Shown in pieces: positions 10,059-24,080 of a stretch of 64,000 nt of DNA. The notes below the pieces were generated by a model. It worked only from the letters and a program-made list of their open reading frames with translations. It made no database searches and was not told the origin of the DNA. The stretch covers positions 1-64,000 of the forward strand of contig JARGXX010000031.1 in NCBI GenBank assembly GCA_030374765.1. The letters are read 5' to 3'. This DNA comes from Agarophyton chilense (Eukaryota; Rhodophyta; Florideophyceae; Gracilariales; Gracilariaceae). Each line of letters opens with the position of its first letter. The stretch's first letter is position 1. The position numbers and the translations under genes were made by a program.

Positions 10059-13000
10059 ACCAGAAATGCTGCGGCAAACGAAGTAATCACTGACACGCGT
10101 CTACACAATGGAAATCAAGAGATTCATTTGTTCTCTGAGCAAGTTCCTGTACTGATCGTAAATTAGAAAGGTATGTAGCTTCACCTCAATGCCAATGCCA
10201 AGATTTGTTGAAGCTGAATGCGACAAAAAGCCATCCCCGTTTCGCGCGATTGCTCTTCGCCCCAGAAAGAAGCCAGCTGTTTCTCTCCGTCTGACTGACG
10301 AGCCTGGCCTGCGTGCGGAGGGGGGGGTGCTTCACAACAAGAGCTGCAACAAATGAGGGCACTGAAATAATGGAAGAAATGCTTCCAAAAATACATCAAG
10401 AAATGCTGGAAAAAAATTACTGCACGAATTGCTGCTGACCTCGGCTTTGACAACAGTGCCATCCGAACAATATTCTATTCTCTTCATCTTCGAAGTTTTT
10501 CGTGATGTGCTATCCCGAAGCTAAAAAGCCGTGGGTTCTTCGGGCATATATGTACTGAATTGTCCAGAACAGATGATAAGAAATTTCTTGTTGAATTTGA
10601 TCAACTACCCTTCGTAGAATCTGTGGCTAGAATTTGAAGCTCTTTACTCTGACTGTCGAGGCTTGTGAACGAAGAGCCTTATACTCTCCCTTTTAGAACG
10701 ATTTTGTCTATGTTTACAGTAATACGTTTTAACTTCATCATCGGTCGTTCTTGATACAGCTCATTGGGTTTGGAATGTATAGTAGTTAAGTCTGTTCAAA
10801 AAAAAAATCATCCACGGTAATGAAGACCAGAGAATTCTAACAGAGTACACTTCCCCGTGAAAATTTGAGGAAATTTGAAACTGATGGCTTCACATTTGTT
10901 TCTCTGTATGGACGAGTCGTTTTGTTTCTCTGAGAACTTTGACAAAACGGTATAAGCAAAAGAAGCGGAGGCCATCTTAATTAGCTTAGATTTAAACGTA
11001 AGAAAAAGAAAGCTTCATGCTTATCGCTCCCGAAAGAAATATTAGTCGGCTATTTCCATTTATGGAATCTATCAGTGCAAAACATTCTATGGTCGATAGA
11101 AATGCGCTATGCTTTTCTGATGAGAGGTGAAAGCTCCCATCGTCTTCTGAAACTGGAGATAGCATATAGATTTTTGAACTCCTTAAATGTCGAAGGTCAT
11201 ATTTAACTCTCAATTAAGAATGAAGTGCATAGTGAGAAAAAGCATCCTCTTAGCGAGGCCTGGATTGGTCATCTTCTTTTGCTTTGGATCTCAAAAGCGT
11301 TAATAACTCTACAATGTTTTTATTTGACAGAGTAATTTATATGCATTGGCACATTCTTGTCTCCTGCATCAAGAGATTCATATCATGCAAATTTTATTAT
11401 CCAGAACTTCATTTCGTTGGATGTTCTCCAGAATTTCATCATTTTGCACATGGAATAACCGGCAAAAAATTCAGATGATACCGGCCAGATATTTATGAGA
11501 ACTATGTCTTTTTCTAGAAGATGTAGTTGATACCAAGCTGCGAAAATGTTAAGAAGATAGAAGTATAGCTTTGACCATATTTATGACGTCCCATAATATG
11601 CCACCGACGAGTTTGATGAAAAGGAAAAGGAAAGACCCATTTATCTCGGCAGAGCAGGAACTTGTATATATTTTATGAAAAGGAGAGGATGTGGTTCCAT
11701 GATACATGTACGTTGCTAACCTAATCTGTTACACCTTGAGTTCCGACTGTGCTAGACCCGCTGAAAAAAGAAAGGTTTTCTCAGATACAAACTTGTGGCT
11801 TGACCGAATTAAAACTTATCATTGAATTTAAAGAGCGATAATCTCGAAAAAATGGACCTCAGTGCCCGAAGAAGAAGTCCTTTTCCGATAAAGAACTCAG
11901 GAGCGATGTGAAAGACAAAGTCTAACAGTGTGCGATTATCTTTGCTCTGTTTGGGATACCTAATACCATGAGCGATAACTTTCTTGCTCCTTGAGAATCC
12001 CGATTTTGGGCACCAAATCCATTTGAGTAGATGCCCTCCGCAGAAAGTACCACACTTGTCGCACGTCCCTCCCCCACTTTGACTTATGATTTATGTAATC
12101 GACTGAACTCGAGATGTGTTGAACAGGGTGCAAAGAGCTCAAACAGCGAAGAATGTGTCCATTCCAACATGAAAATGTTTGTCCAACAGCTTTTTGATTT
12201 CCATCAGATAAAGTAGTATTATAAAGAAGACTATTTTCCATGACCGTATCTGAAGTTTTGTCTTTCTGTCAAGATAGTTTCTATATCAATCACTGCTGTA
12301 CAAAAACAAGAACGTTTTTGAAAGCTTCACAGCTTCACAGTTTCACAGCCTGTTGTGCTTTCAGTTCGTGTATTTCTCAACGAGCCAATAGGTGCTACTT
12401 ACACTAGCGATCTTCAAAGTAAAGAGACCCGGGGTCTTGATTGTGCCGGTCACGATGGTCACAGTCCGCCGATATCCGCTTTTTGAGCAGGGTACATTCC
12501 CCTTCCGAGATTTTAAATCTCCGCCCTACAATTGCTCAGATAGGTATTGTGGTGACGCACATTGCTCCAGGTGTGAACGCTTCGGAAAGCACGTGATTCT
12601 GATACGAGGCGATTGTAACACTACAACTAGTCATGAGTCTAAATTTAGGGGTACCTGTATCGTCTAAATTTCTTTAAAGTAAAGATTCGTTCCATTTTTG
12701 GTATTCTAGGCTACCTGCGCTACTTGTTTTCTTTTCTGCATAAGAACGTGCAATTTATCGGCGGAGATTTGGTGTTATTCGCCAACAATGTGCCTAGTGT
12801 CACATGTTGTGCGAGTTCCAGGGTCCTTTCAGAAGGGTCTGTCATTCCATACGGAAGTCACAAGATGACGATCGACGATGCCCGCCTGATTGTGATGGAT
12901 TTGGAAGGATATATATGCACTCATGGTCAGCCTGCTATTTGAACGAATTTTCTGTTTTAGAGTTATATTTTTGCCCCGTTGGAAAATTGAGTTTCGCCCT

Positions 13001-16000
13001 CGCAGTTGAGAAGCAACCGCTGGGCTCGTGAATTGAATTGTTCTCATAGCTTGCACTCATCTTGGCACATTGTTGATGGCAACAGTCGAAATTCGTCTTC
13101 AAAACCAACAGTAATAAACTATGGTGATGCTATTGAGTCAGCATGTGTACTGCCACAAGGATACAATCTCTCCGATCCTAGAATTCTGGCGCCTCAGCCT
13201 TCCTCTCCAAGCGATTCTCGGAACGGGTTAGATTTTATCCATGTCAGTAATTTATCTAAAGAGGATTCGTATCATTGTCTCTCGTGTTTCTGTTTCTTTG
13301 GCTTACAGACCAGGCGGGGATGCGTTGGTGCATGTAAGATAAACGGCTGTCACGGTGTGCGACAAAGACGCCCCATTCAGCACCCACAAATGTGCAGTTT
13401 GGTGCAAAGAGCTAGCCCAATTCTTTCAAGAGGGTAGCGACCTATGAACTCAAACAGGATGTTGGAGATTTGGCTAATTCTTTTGTGGTCGCAGTCGCTT
13501 ACAGATAAAATCGTTACACAAATACATGACAAAAGAGAAATGATGATCAATACAACGGCGCTCAGTAGCAAAACTAAACATCATCCGGGGTGGAGAGTCG
13601 TGTTTCGTGCATGTTGAATTGTCACAGTGGTTCTTTCGCTGGATGATTTCCAGCGATGCTGCATGCGGCCTGGCAATTCGGTCGTTTCAAAATGTTAACA
13701 GCATCACCATTGAGGCCTTGTTCTCGATAAATGAGGTGCAGGTGATGAGGAGGCGCTACGTTCATACGTGGAAGCTCAGCCGATGAAGGGTGCCCGTCCA
13801 CGAACGCCTTCCAGCAGGGGCAAGTTTTTCTCTTCTCATCAACAGTAAGTTATTCTTCAGGTATTCATTTGGTGGGTAAACCTTTTCAAATGGATGGAGG
13901 TGGCATCAAGCCATGGGTCAGGACAAGGCCCCGCATGTGCATTTCTTGTAGAAAACGAGTATTTGATGTTAATTCATGGAAACTGGCTCTTTTTGTGTGA
14001 AGGGTATCTCGGAGTGGCAGTGTGACCAGTAAAAGAGTTGATGCTCATCCTGAGGGACTTTGGTTCAAATCATATCCGAGTTGGAAAGGGCCAGCGTGAC
14101 AGGCGCTGTCGAAAGAAGAAGCACATCTTTTTTAATTTATACATATTTGCGCGATTGAATAACGCTCATCTTGCATTTCTTTCAGCCCAAAATACGGATT
14201 ATACACAACCGTATATCTGCGATTGCATTACTGCCCACTTTTGCAACCTTTCGTCCAAGTACAGTACACCTCCTCCCACCTCACGCCATGGAGTAGTACA
14301 CGGGTATATATTCTTTTTTTTTTCTGCAGCCGTTCGATTGCCAACTCCCACAAGCATTTTAGAGCAAACCACATGAAGCACGTCATTATCTATTTAACGA
14401 AGGCCCGCTGGGTTGCTTAGCGATATGTGGTCCTTAAACCACCTACACTCGTTGAGCTAGCATAATCTTTCAGGTACGAAAATATATACCAAGATTCCCG
14501 CAACGACCTATTACCGTCTTGTTCCAAGCCACACCATAGCGTTTACTTGTCCCGCTGCAACCACAGAGATAAGCCACCGTTAAAAACCGCAAATTGTATG
14601 CAGCTTCGGAACTTCATCTTTTGTGCATTGACCAAGATATTTTCTTCATTTCGGATGTGTAAATGCTTGCCTACAGTACATTTTTCCCTTCCGGAACAAA
14701 ACATTGATTCTCGTTTCTTTAACAAAGACTCGTGACACTGTGTATGACAGTACAGTGGAGATGCCAATACATGGGGCACGAAAATGTTTCTCATGTTTCT
14801 GATGAGAAGCCAACTTGGCTGAAACTGATTATTGCTGTGGACCATAAAACAATCCGAATTATGGGCCAACAAAGCTTGGAGTGGAGGCTAACACGACCTT
14901 TTTTATAAGCTTGAGAGCGAGCCTAAGGCGAGAGCGTCTCGTACAACATAGAGCGCATACAGATCCTGAGACGCGGCGCTGTCATGTAAACGACAGGTTA
15001 TTTTCACATGTTGTGGTTTGGCCTTGGAGCGCAACGGGTATAGTATCTATCAAGAGCGATGAGAATGGAACAAGCTGAAACGTGGGGCGTGACGGGAGCC
15101 TTGTAAGTTTCTCAAAATTGAACGCATTCATCGTCCAATACGATTGTTGTTTCGCGCGAATGCTCTGCTGCGTTGGAGATAAAGACTTAGGGTTATTGAT
15201 TTGTTTAACTCTACGTACAAGTTCATTGGTTCTGGGGTGTGTTATGGTCTTCGGAAAACTCTAAAGGTTGGTTTTTTTTGCTGAGAGCAGAAATGCAAGG
15301 TATCTTGTCTTGGATGTGCGACTGCCCATCTCTTTTTGTGATGGCATCGCTTCGAAAGTGATGCTCAGCAAAAATTTTCCTACACCAAAAATGGAGGAGC
15401 ATGTCTCTAACAAAATGTCTTCGAGAACATGTCCTTAGCCACTCAGCGTGTACAGTACCATCACCTCGGGGCATAGCCAACAGGATTTCGTCCAGCCGCA
15501 AAGCACGTACATCGGATAATTCTCGAGTGGAACTCCTTGCGAGATGCATAGGTTTCAATTGCAGTGATCTCTTTCATCTTTCTCTAACTTCCATTACCGA
15601 AAACTGAGAAGAACGCCGAGTGTCAGACGAAGGCCCAGAGCTGCATCTTGGAAAGTGAACAATTTCTGAATGCGTCAAGAAGTATCTACTAGGCTGAATT
15701 TGTCCTCGGCACTTTCGAGCACGCCAAACTGTACGCCCACCTACAGGCATCCATTCCAGACGTGTACACGTGTCGACCACACAAGTGATCGTTGCTGTCG
15801 CGCGCTGGCCATCGCCTTATTTGTTGCGGGCCTTCGCATTGGCGGTGGTCCAATCCAGCACACGCAAAATCTTTCATTTGGCTGCGACTGCAGTCGTGGT
15901 GAGGACCACTAGGACCACGGTTTGTACGCACTGCTTTGATTGCATTGGTCTTAGCCAACGGCAGAATAATAGATTTTATTCTTGCTCTCGTGCCCTTCGT

Positions 16001-19000
16001 ACGTAGGACTTTGCCACAATTGCATTCAAGTGGGCACTTCGTTCTCGGCCCCGACAGTGGAGCTGCATCCTCGTACATGACGAGTAGAATCAAGCTGTAC
16101 ACACCACTTCAAATTATTTCATTCATACGGGAGCACTTGTAGATGAGCAAAGATCTTTCATTGTGGGTGCCCCGATGGATATTTGCGTCCTTGTTTTGTC
16201 CAAATTGACAAATTTGTACACGGCTGTCTTCAGCAAAACAGACAAAGGGCCCAAGCCGTCGATGATCTCGCAACAGATGGGTTTTCCATCATGTACATTT
16301 GCCTTAGAACGTCTGTTGGTCTGCCTGCAGACTAATTAGTCGCAGACTTCTTACTCATTTCTTCATAGTGGCGAGTTCATGTTTGTTTTGCAGATGGGGG
16401 TGACTCACCGACAGCGATGCTCCTGTAAACAATGTCCTTGTCAGTTCAGCGTTGCATGCTTTTCAATTGATGTGATTGTTGTTGCCTTACCCTTGAAGCG
16501 GTACTCATGCTAGCTCTTCGAAGTTTTTGTGAGAAAACGAGACCGTCATGAGTCAAACACCTGCGAAGAAGAATTGCCGTGACGACTCAGCGAGATAATG
16601 TTGTCCCGAGACAGACATGGACGGGAAGAAAAGGTGCCCATTCTCTTCGCCTTTTATTCCTTTATCATTTTATCGTAAAAATTTTGGAATTTTATTTTTC
16701 TTGAGCGGAATGAGTGGTACTAAGGTTTTCCCAAGTGCCTTCAACTTGTCGATGCCTATCTACAACAGAAACCTTCAATTAAAACAGACCAATGCTCTCC
16801 TGGCTCCGATGCATGTACCGTCCACCAAAATGCTTCGTTTGAAGAGATGCCCCTGATAATACTTGCTATTTGACAGGTGATATCTATCTTCTAGCACAAA
16901 GAGCTGCATGTCGTAATTTTAAACAATGACATACACAAAGGACTCATAATGTTATTGGGGAGTCTGTCCTGATAGATTTGATCCTATGAGGAAATGCGAG
17001 AGAGTTTTGGGCGTCCCGCGTGCATATGCCTTCGGTATAATTTGCCCAGTTCTTCTTTTTTTAAAAAAAGGCAAAGGACAACATTACTTTCTGGATGCGG
17101 AGGCAGTGTACGAGGGGCGCAGGTCGTTCGGGAAAGATGTCCTTTCCTATACGTTTGCGAACTTGTTTGCGACACAAAATTCACAATCCTGCAACTTGCT
17201 TTACATTCTGAGCAAAGCCTGGTGGGCTTTGCGCACCCTTGTTGAATTGATGACAAAGATAATTTCGACCTTGTTTTGTTCATTCTGCGCATCAACCTCA
17301 TGCCTTCTATTCGATGAAATAGTGTCGAATGCAGTACTTCCGTTATTGTTCAAGTTACGTGTTATCAATCGTGGATTATTGTCACGCGGCTGTGGAATGG
17401 AGTCCTTTCGTTCTTGAGAGAAAAGTGATTGCGAGTTTGCATCGTATGGTACTGTATCTATTGGAGGGACAGTTGCGAACTTCTACTTCCCACGAAAGCT
17501 TGGAACAAGCTGTCTAGTAGTTGATGTATTTCGGATACAAGTGGAAGATGACAAAAATTATCAAGCCCTTTTTAGAGAGAAAGCAAGTTTTAGAATATCC
17601 ACCCCGAAGTCTGTTGATAGTAGAATGGTAAAGGGTATTCGGAAAGGCTGTAAGCAGTTTTCAAGAACTTGTGGAATGACTTCAGTGCAAATTAAAACTT
17701 AAAACACTTTGTCTCTTTTCAGTTCTTATCAAGTGGCTACCCTTCGTAGGGAGAGTTTCGGAAGATATTTTTCAAGTGCAATTGGAAAGGGATGCATGCT
17801 GCCACATTTCCATGCTTCATGTTCAGATTATGTCCAGGGTGAGTTTTGGATTCGTGTAGAAACGAACCCTGAGAAGACAAAGGTACGACCGACGGGTCTT
17901 TGCTGGACCAATTTCAGAACGAATAGTATTGTGCGTTGATACCGAAATGAATTTGTTCTAAGATGGGATTTATCCGAGACCATTCTCTGTCCAGCGAATC
18001 AATACGAGACGCAGACGAACAACCTACTTTGCCAAAGCTGGAAAAGATGAGGCCAAGTGGAATCTAGACCTGATGCCACGGAGTTGTATTTCAGAACACA
18101 GTTCTCAACTTGAAACGAATTACGACGAGGCGATGGGTTCCCAACGAAAACCTGTTTTAGAAGCATTAGAAGGAATAGTCTGCAGGACAGAGAAGGAATC
18201 CGTCCTCGGTGCCTAAACAGAGAATAAGATTGTAGAGTTATCTTCCGTGTGTTTAGTATGCAACCAATGCTTTGAGGACAGAAATATGTTCCCATTTTGG
18301 AATAAATCGTGGGGTCCGTGTGGTGAACAGGATGCAGCGAGATTCGAGGCCGGAGTCTCTCTCTTGACAGCTTGTTCGATTCTTAGTGGGCAGACGATAG
18401 GTCTCATGTTCTCAACAAACCGTCAAATCTATCGTATCCATAATAATCTCAAGGAATAACACGCGAACCACAACTTGGCACCACAATTCCTCCACAGCCG
18501 TTCGTATAATTTTTACAATGCAGGGGGGATTAAATGGTGCTCGGAAAAGCACAGTACCATTGAGTCTATGTAGTGCGGGTGACACCAGGTGCACAGGGCA
18601 ATGAGTGGGGCAAGAAAAAGAACACACTATGACCCACTCACGTTATGGGTGTACATCCCACGAAGTGGGCTGCTTCCCTGTCGCGAAAGCGCATTTGCCC
18701 TTTCATAGGGACGTGCCATTGGAGCGATCCGGGCGTTTCAAAACATTCATATCTCTCCAGAAAAGAATGAATGACAAATGCCAATTACACCTCTGCGCTG
18801 CTACGAAGAATTTGTGCTCTGTACCACCGCTTTCCGCGGGTTTCTAAAACGAAAAAAAGAGAAAAAAGCCAAATACTGCATCTAGCAAAGTCATGCATCT
18901 CTCGCCAACATGACAGCGATGAGCTGGCAGCACGTCGCCCACAGAGGACCGCCTTTCTCTTTTCGTCATGAGCGACCCTGAAGGGGTACACTGGGAGAGG

Positions 19001-22000
19001 TGAGGGATGGGTCAGCATCGGCGGAGAACGTATTGTACCGTTCACTTGGCTTGATCGTTCTCCACTTGGGCTTCTGAGGCCTGTCTTAATCGTCTCCTGT
19101 TTGCATTCATTGAGTTGACGCAAGGTTGTTTACACGCTTGCTCGTGTGAGATGGCTTCTATCTTCGCTACTCAGCTGTGTATTGTTTATCTTACGAGTCG
19201 GTTTGAATTCTATCACATCAACTGCTGTCTAACAACATATCTCTTGCAGCCATGCCACACCTGCACTTGGGATACCATGATTCTGCCACACAAGTGTTCG
19301 CGTAATGTGAACCATACATTTAGTGCTCGTGCTTGATTACTGGTAAGCTCCCAACCTCAGCAGCGATTCGCTTTCATCATAGCGTACTCTAAATGGACAG
19401 TACGTTCTGTTTTCCTGTGATGCTGTAGCCGAATTTGTTTCAAGCATTCGAATCTATTCTGGGCCGCGGCCGGAGCTTGAGTTTTTCATTTTAATCATCA
19501 GCAGCAACATCACCGTTTTCAAAACAATTGTTCAGTCCTTGTTATGACATGAAATCCCAACCAAAACCAACTATGCCGGAAGCAATGCAGAATAAATCTT
19601 CCCAGGGTTTATTTCCCAGTATCACGTTCAATGTAGTGCCGAATCAAGTCTTTATTCAACCTTTAAGCTCCGCCGGCTACGTATCCTTCTCTCATAAACA
19701 CAGATGAGCAAAGCAACACGCAATGCGTAATGCGGGAGGAGGAGGCAACTTTTCTTACGCCGTTCCCAATATACCGTTGAAGAGACCTCATTCACATCAT
19801 CTCTTTAAAGTTTTGAAATCAGGGACCCTCCTCCACCATGGATAAAAGCAGTATCTTGCTCATATTTTCACAATGACTCATGAGTGCGTCATATTTTTGG
19901 AAATCAATAGACAGGCTGTAAAGCCCTCCGGAAAGCCAATCTTAAAGCTCATGAAGACGGAGTCAGCGATATACACGTATGCGGCTCAAACATATGTGTC
20001 AGAGCTCGTATTGGCAGCAGAAGTGCCTCACGACTTGAATGACACTATCATAGGAGATCGAGCTTCGTCAATATGGATTGTTATGTAATTGACACGTTCA
20101 ATATGATTTCAGGTACGGCTGAGAAAAGTTGAGTGAGGAGTGACGCAAAGTGTACATTACAGGTATTTTCGGCCCGTCGAAGAGTACTTGGAAGGCCGAA
20201 CTGTTCTCTGAGTTTCGAAAGATATGATATTCAAAACAGATGACGCCCAAAAATAATGCATAGACACGAAGCGCCGAATCATCCCTGGCTTGCACGCTGC
20301 TTCCACTCATAGCGGGATGTTTTGCGATGACGCTTCTTCGTCTCCTACAGTACTTCAGTTCGTGACAGACTAGTGGTATTCGCTGCTCGCTCAAACGGCA
20401 TGCAAGAGCTAGACCTTAATCAATCCGAGCCTCATGTAACCTCACTCTTAATCATGTCTAAAGGTTTGAAATGGCGGTCCCTTGGCAAAGGAAATAATAT
20501 AAAGAATAAAGGACAGTTGCACGTCTTGCTGGTGTCGTTGAGAAGTTACCTGGGAGCCGGATCGATCGTGTTTCTTTCCGAAAAGCATTTGATTTTTTCA
20601 TAACCGTCACAAGAGACTTAAGATGGTAAGTTTTTCGCACACTACAACGCGAGGCCATCGATGAAGAGAGCGTAAGAATTGCAATTGAATTATTTGATTA
20701 TGAATGTTTGCCAATTCAGGGGCGACCCCGAAAAGGAAGGGTGGGTTGGATCTGTTCAATGCATCTGCTATGGTTTGGGAGGGGTTTTTTTGTGACCGTT
20801 GTACATACAGTAACGCACCGTGAATGAAAGTGCTACTGGCAAGAGATGAGAAGTATAAAGTACTGAGCGGGGGACGTTTGGTGGGTATTGCGTGTGGTGG
20901 GGTGGGTGTCTTTGTGAAGAGATCATGTTATTGGTCTAGGTAGGGATGCAGAATGCAGATGGCTGAATAACAGAATATGTTTTAAAGTACTGGAGTGACA
21001 TGGAGCTATTCTTGATTTAGGCTGTTGCAGTGAAGCTAGTGGGTGCCCAGCAGCCTTACAAGAGGATGATGTAGTGGAGTATGGGCAGGGCATGGTGTTG
21101 AAAAGTGGGAATAACAGTACTTGAGATGTGAAAGTTATGTTCTGATTTGTTCGAAGTTCAAGGCAATTGATAGCTAAAGCGAAAAACGGTTTCTGAGAGC
21201 ATGGAGTTGAGGATGTAACGGTATGGCTGCCAAGTCAGTTGCGAGCGTAAATGGGGGGGCTGCGACAAAAGCACAAAATCAGAACAGCAACGAGGCTGCT
21301 GCGAGGACGGGGCGGATATATGCTTGTGGTACTTGCAGCAATGAGATGGGAATGAATTGAGGGGGGCAAAAAAAGCAACATGTACAATGAATTGAAGAAA
21401 GCTGAAGAAAAAAACGAACAGAAGGACGAAGCGGATGGTGATGGAAACGTGGGTGACGGTGGAAGGCAGGTAGCAAAACGAGCAGCACAAAGATAGAGCG
21501 TTGGGAAGGCTGTACGAGAAGGGGGAAGAATGGGAGGGCGAAGATAAGCAAGAAGTGCTGACAGGGGGGGCACAGCATGACGTAGGGGGGGGGAGGGGGA
21601 ATGCCGAGAGGCAGCCAAGAAGCGCACGAGACGGGTGCGCACCATGACGTGATGGCGGCGTCGAGAATTGAATTGCTTGCATTAGATAGACAGCACCTCG
21701 CGAGACAGCCAGAGGCGCCACTAATTCAGCGCGCGCGCGCGGCGCGCGCTTGTCGTGACGGTCACGCGGCCTGCGCGCGTGCAACAAGGCGAGCCGTCAC
21801 GTGCGCGTGCCGCGCACGTCACCCCCGCGTGCTGAGGACAAGTGCGCCAAGTGCGCAGAGTGCGCCGCACGCGCGCCAGAGCACTGTCTCGCTCTCTACT
21901 TAACTCGCCGCTGCCGCCGTCGTTCCAAGTCGACGTTCACCCCCCGCATCCACAACCCGCGGTGAGCCCTAGCTTTCTTCACCAGAAAACCCCTTCTCTA

Positions 22001-22004
22001 CGCT
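10059..22004. other. 12-kb gene desert
   Basis: I find no gene I can support. Short frames occur on both strands with frequent stops. The stretch 12392-13437 (+) is somewhat protein-like but broken by stops in all frames, and I could not find a consistent splice model. Small tandem repeats occur, for example three near-copies of CTTCACAG near 12325-12350. From about 21160 to 21600 the plus strand is purine-rich, and 21730-21870 is very GC-rich with alternating CG runs, consistent with the promoter of the gene at 22005. Confidence 0.5.
21799..21819. promoter_or_regulatory. Perfect 9-bp inverted repeat with a CACGTG box
   Basis: ACGTGCGCG, spacer TGC, CGCGCACGT. The left arm overlaps the palindrome CACGTG (21798-21803), the core bound by bHLH/bZIP factors. 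It lies about 185 bases before the ATG at 22005, next to a long GC-alternating run (about 21730-21748). A regulatory role is inferred. Confidence 0.4.
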
Positions 22005-22775
22005 ATGACACACTTGCCGTCCTTCTCTGACGCATATGGGTCGCGTGCCGGCTTAATGCCAACTACGCTGCCTGCGCCTTTCCCGCCGCCCCGTCTCCCC
22101 CGTGCTCAGCACTTTCGCTCGCTGCCGCCACCCCCGCCCATGCAGATGCGCTCCCTGTCCGATACCAGCACCAAGATGACTGAGTTGTCCTCTTGTCGCG
22201 CCAGCACTGCCGATATGGAAGCCTACAACGTGGCCGCGCACATGGGCGAACGCTACATCCCGATTCTTCCACGAACTTCCTCCCACGCTCACTTTAACAA
22301 GCGCTGTGAAACGTGTTCGGCTTCTCATGATGGCTCCTTCGGTGCTGGGCGCTTTTGCTCATCAAGATGTGCCAGAACCGTTGGTGGTCTTGCGCACCGC
22401 AAGAAGCGACTCATGGAACGGGAGTGTAAACAGCGACATGCCGTGCAGAAGCGTTTAACTAACAAAAGACTGCGAACTGCCGTTGGTTCATACAAGACCC
22501 CCGAAAGCACCGTCGACGAACGTGTTGGGATAAACCATGGGATGCCGATGCGCATGAGTGCGCCTTCAGGAGCTATGACGTCTATTATGCCGCCAGTCAC
22601 TCGTGTGAGGCAGTACATGCAGCCAGTAATTACGGACTCTGCTTCGGAGCGGTCCCACAGGATTAATGGACCCATAGTTTCGACAGCGGGTGCAACGACG
22701 GCCGAATCCACTTTGTCGTACCGGTCTCCCAAGTCGGTGATGACCATTACCTCGCTGTTGAATCCCAGAGAGTAG
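22005..22775 (+). CDS. Small zinc-finger protein with GSFGAGRFCS motif
   Basis: 256 residues. The N-terminus is Pro-rich (20-46). The only clear domain is a short Cys4 cluster: C101-x2-C104 and C118-x3-C122, containing the block HDGSFGAGRFCSSRCAR (108-124). The motif G-S-[FY]-G-[SA]-G-R-F-C-S recurs, to my knowledge, in small poorly characterised zinc-binding modules. It is followed by a strongly basic stretch (131-157, HRKKR to NKRLR) that could bind nucleic acid or act as a nuclear signal. The remainder is Ser/Thr-rich and probably disordered. The first ATG is used; an alternative is Met18. Likely a nuclear regulatory protein, but this is inference. Confidence 0.65.
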   Translation: MTHLPSFSDAYGSRAGLMPTTLPAPFPPPRLPRAQHFRSLPPPPPMQMRSLSDTSTKMTELSSCRASTADMEAYNVAAHMGERYIPILPRTSSHAHFNKRCETCSASHDGSFGAGRFCSSRCARTVGGLAHRKKRLMERECKQRHAVQKRLTNKRLRTAVGSYKTPESTVDERVGINHGMPMRMSAPSGAMTSIMPPVTRVRQYMQPVITDSASERSHRINGPIVSTAGATTAESTLSYRSPKSVMTITSLLNPRE

Positions 22776-24080
22776 AATAGAACACGGCGCAGCGTTTTCA
22801 CTAACTTGTTAGAGAGTTTGCCGTTTTTGTTAAAACTAATTGGTTTTTTAGAGATGACTATGACTATGACGACATTTGTGGCAATTCTCGTTGAATATAC
22901 AAGTGTGGCTGCGGCCAACGATCGAAAGCACGTGATGTGCAAACTGGCGCGCGCAATTGCAGCCGCGGACGCACCGTCAGCAGGAGTGCTGCATGGTCAG
23001 CGCTTCCACCGAAGTGCGCAATTGAAAGAATGTGCAATGCACCAACGTCAGTCGTGATTGTTCATGGCGCTTTTGCATTGCTTGTTGCCAAATGTGCTCC
23101 ATTCTTGTCGGGTAGAAAACATGACCAACGATCCGTTCACGTTCATTGTGGCTTGATACTTGTGTATTGATTGTTGCCAGCAACTTCACTTACACCTTCT
23201 CACGCACTCAGGTGGCTGTAGACGTGCTTGATTTCGTCTCTGCAAAGACATGAACACCAACAGCTCAACACCGTTTTCACCGTGCTGTATGTTTTGCGAG
23301 AAGAAAAAAAGCTTACTTTGCTTCATCGAAGGTGGCACATCGAAGAGGTGGCATACAGCTGCCTTAAAATCATTTCTCGTCATTTTGTTTTTTCGCTCTT
23401 TCTCTATTGCTCCGTCGAGCACACACAGACGAGGACCACACGCCCTATTTGTACCACCTGACTTGATGATGTTGCCTTGAATATTTTATTTCTTCGCCTT
23501 TGGTGTGCGCCCCCAATTCTCCAGGCGCACGTTTCCACGTGCATGAAACCGAGACCGTTTTGAGGATATCAATCGCCAATCAACAAGCGCAATGTGTCCT
23601 AAGCGTACCGTCTTATTACACATGACACATAGCAATTAATTACACGAGCACATGATTGCGTTTCAAAGCGAAATTGCGAAAAGGCAACAATGGAACGTAG
23701 CAACCGTCACCATCAGGACTGCCTACACGCTCTTCCGCAACCCAGAGCAGTGAGAATATCTATGAGCTGGCCTACGGGCTGGCCTACGGACTGGCCCACG
23801 GACTGGCCTACGGACTGGCCCACGGACTGGCCCGAGTGGCAACCCACAACTAAGAGCTCGATTCGCTTAGCGAGGCGTTCAAACCACAAGGCCGACCATG
23901 AGGCCAACGTCAGCACCAACCATGAGCCCTCGCCATCACAGAATACAAAGCGCGGCAGTCAGAGACTGCTCCTAGCTAGACGTCGCGTTTAATTGCACAA
24001 CAAAGCAAACAGTTGCACTAATAATTACTCCAGAACGTATATGTACACGGCAGCAACGTGTAGCGAGAAAAAAAAGGTGT
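22776..24080. other. Intergenic region between convergent genes
   Basis: Holds the 3' flanks of the zinc-finger gene (+) and the NADPH oxidase gene (-). Apart from the 12-bp minisatellite at 23767-23834 I see no gene. The 100-codon frame at 23690-23992 exists only because the minisatellite is a multiple of three. Confidence 0.5.
23767..23834. repeat. 12-bp minisatellite, about 5.5 copies
   Basis: Unit CTGGCC[T/C]ACGG[A/G] in direct head-to-tail copies at 23767, 23779, 23791, 23803 and 23815, then a degenerate partial copy. No spacers, so it is a simple tandem repeat. Confidence 0.9.

Noticed and set aside
12392..13437. Possible intron-containing gene
   Set aside because: Partly protein-like frames, but the candidate donor and acceptor do not keep frame and no family is recognisable.
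21158..21787. 209-codon minus-strand frame
   Set aside because: Ser/Pro/Phe low complexity from a purine-rich plus strand; three overlapping frames look equally good and none matches a family.
23690..23992. 100-codon frame with W-P-T-D repeats
   Set aside because: Created by the 12-bp minisatellite; no conserved part and no other support.
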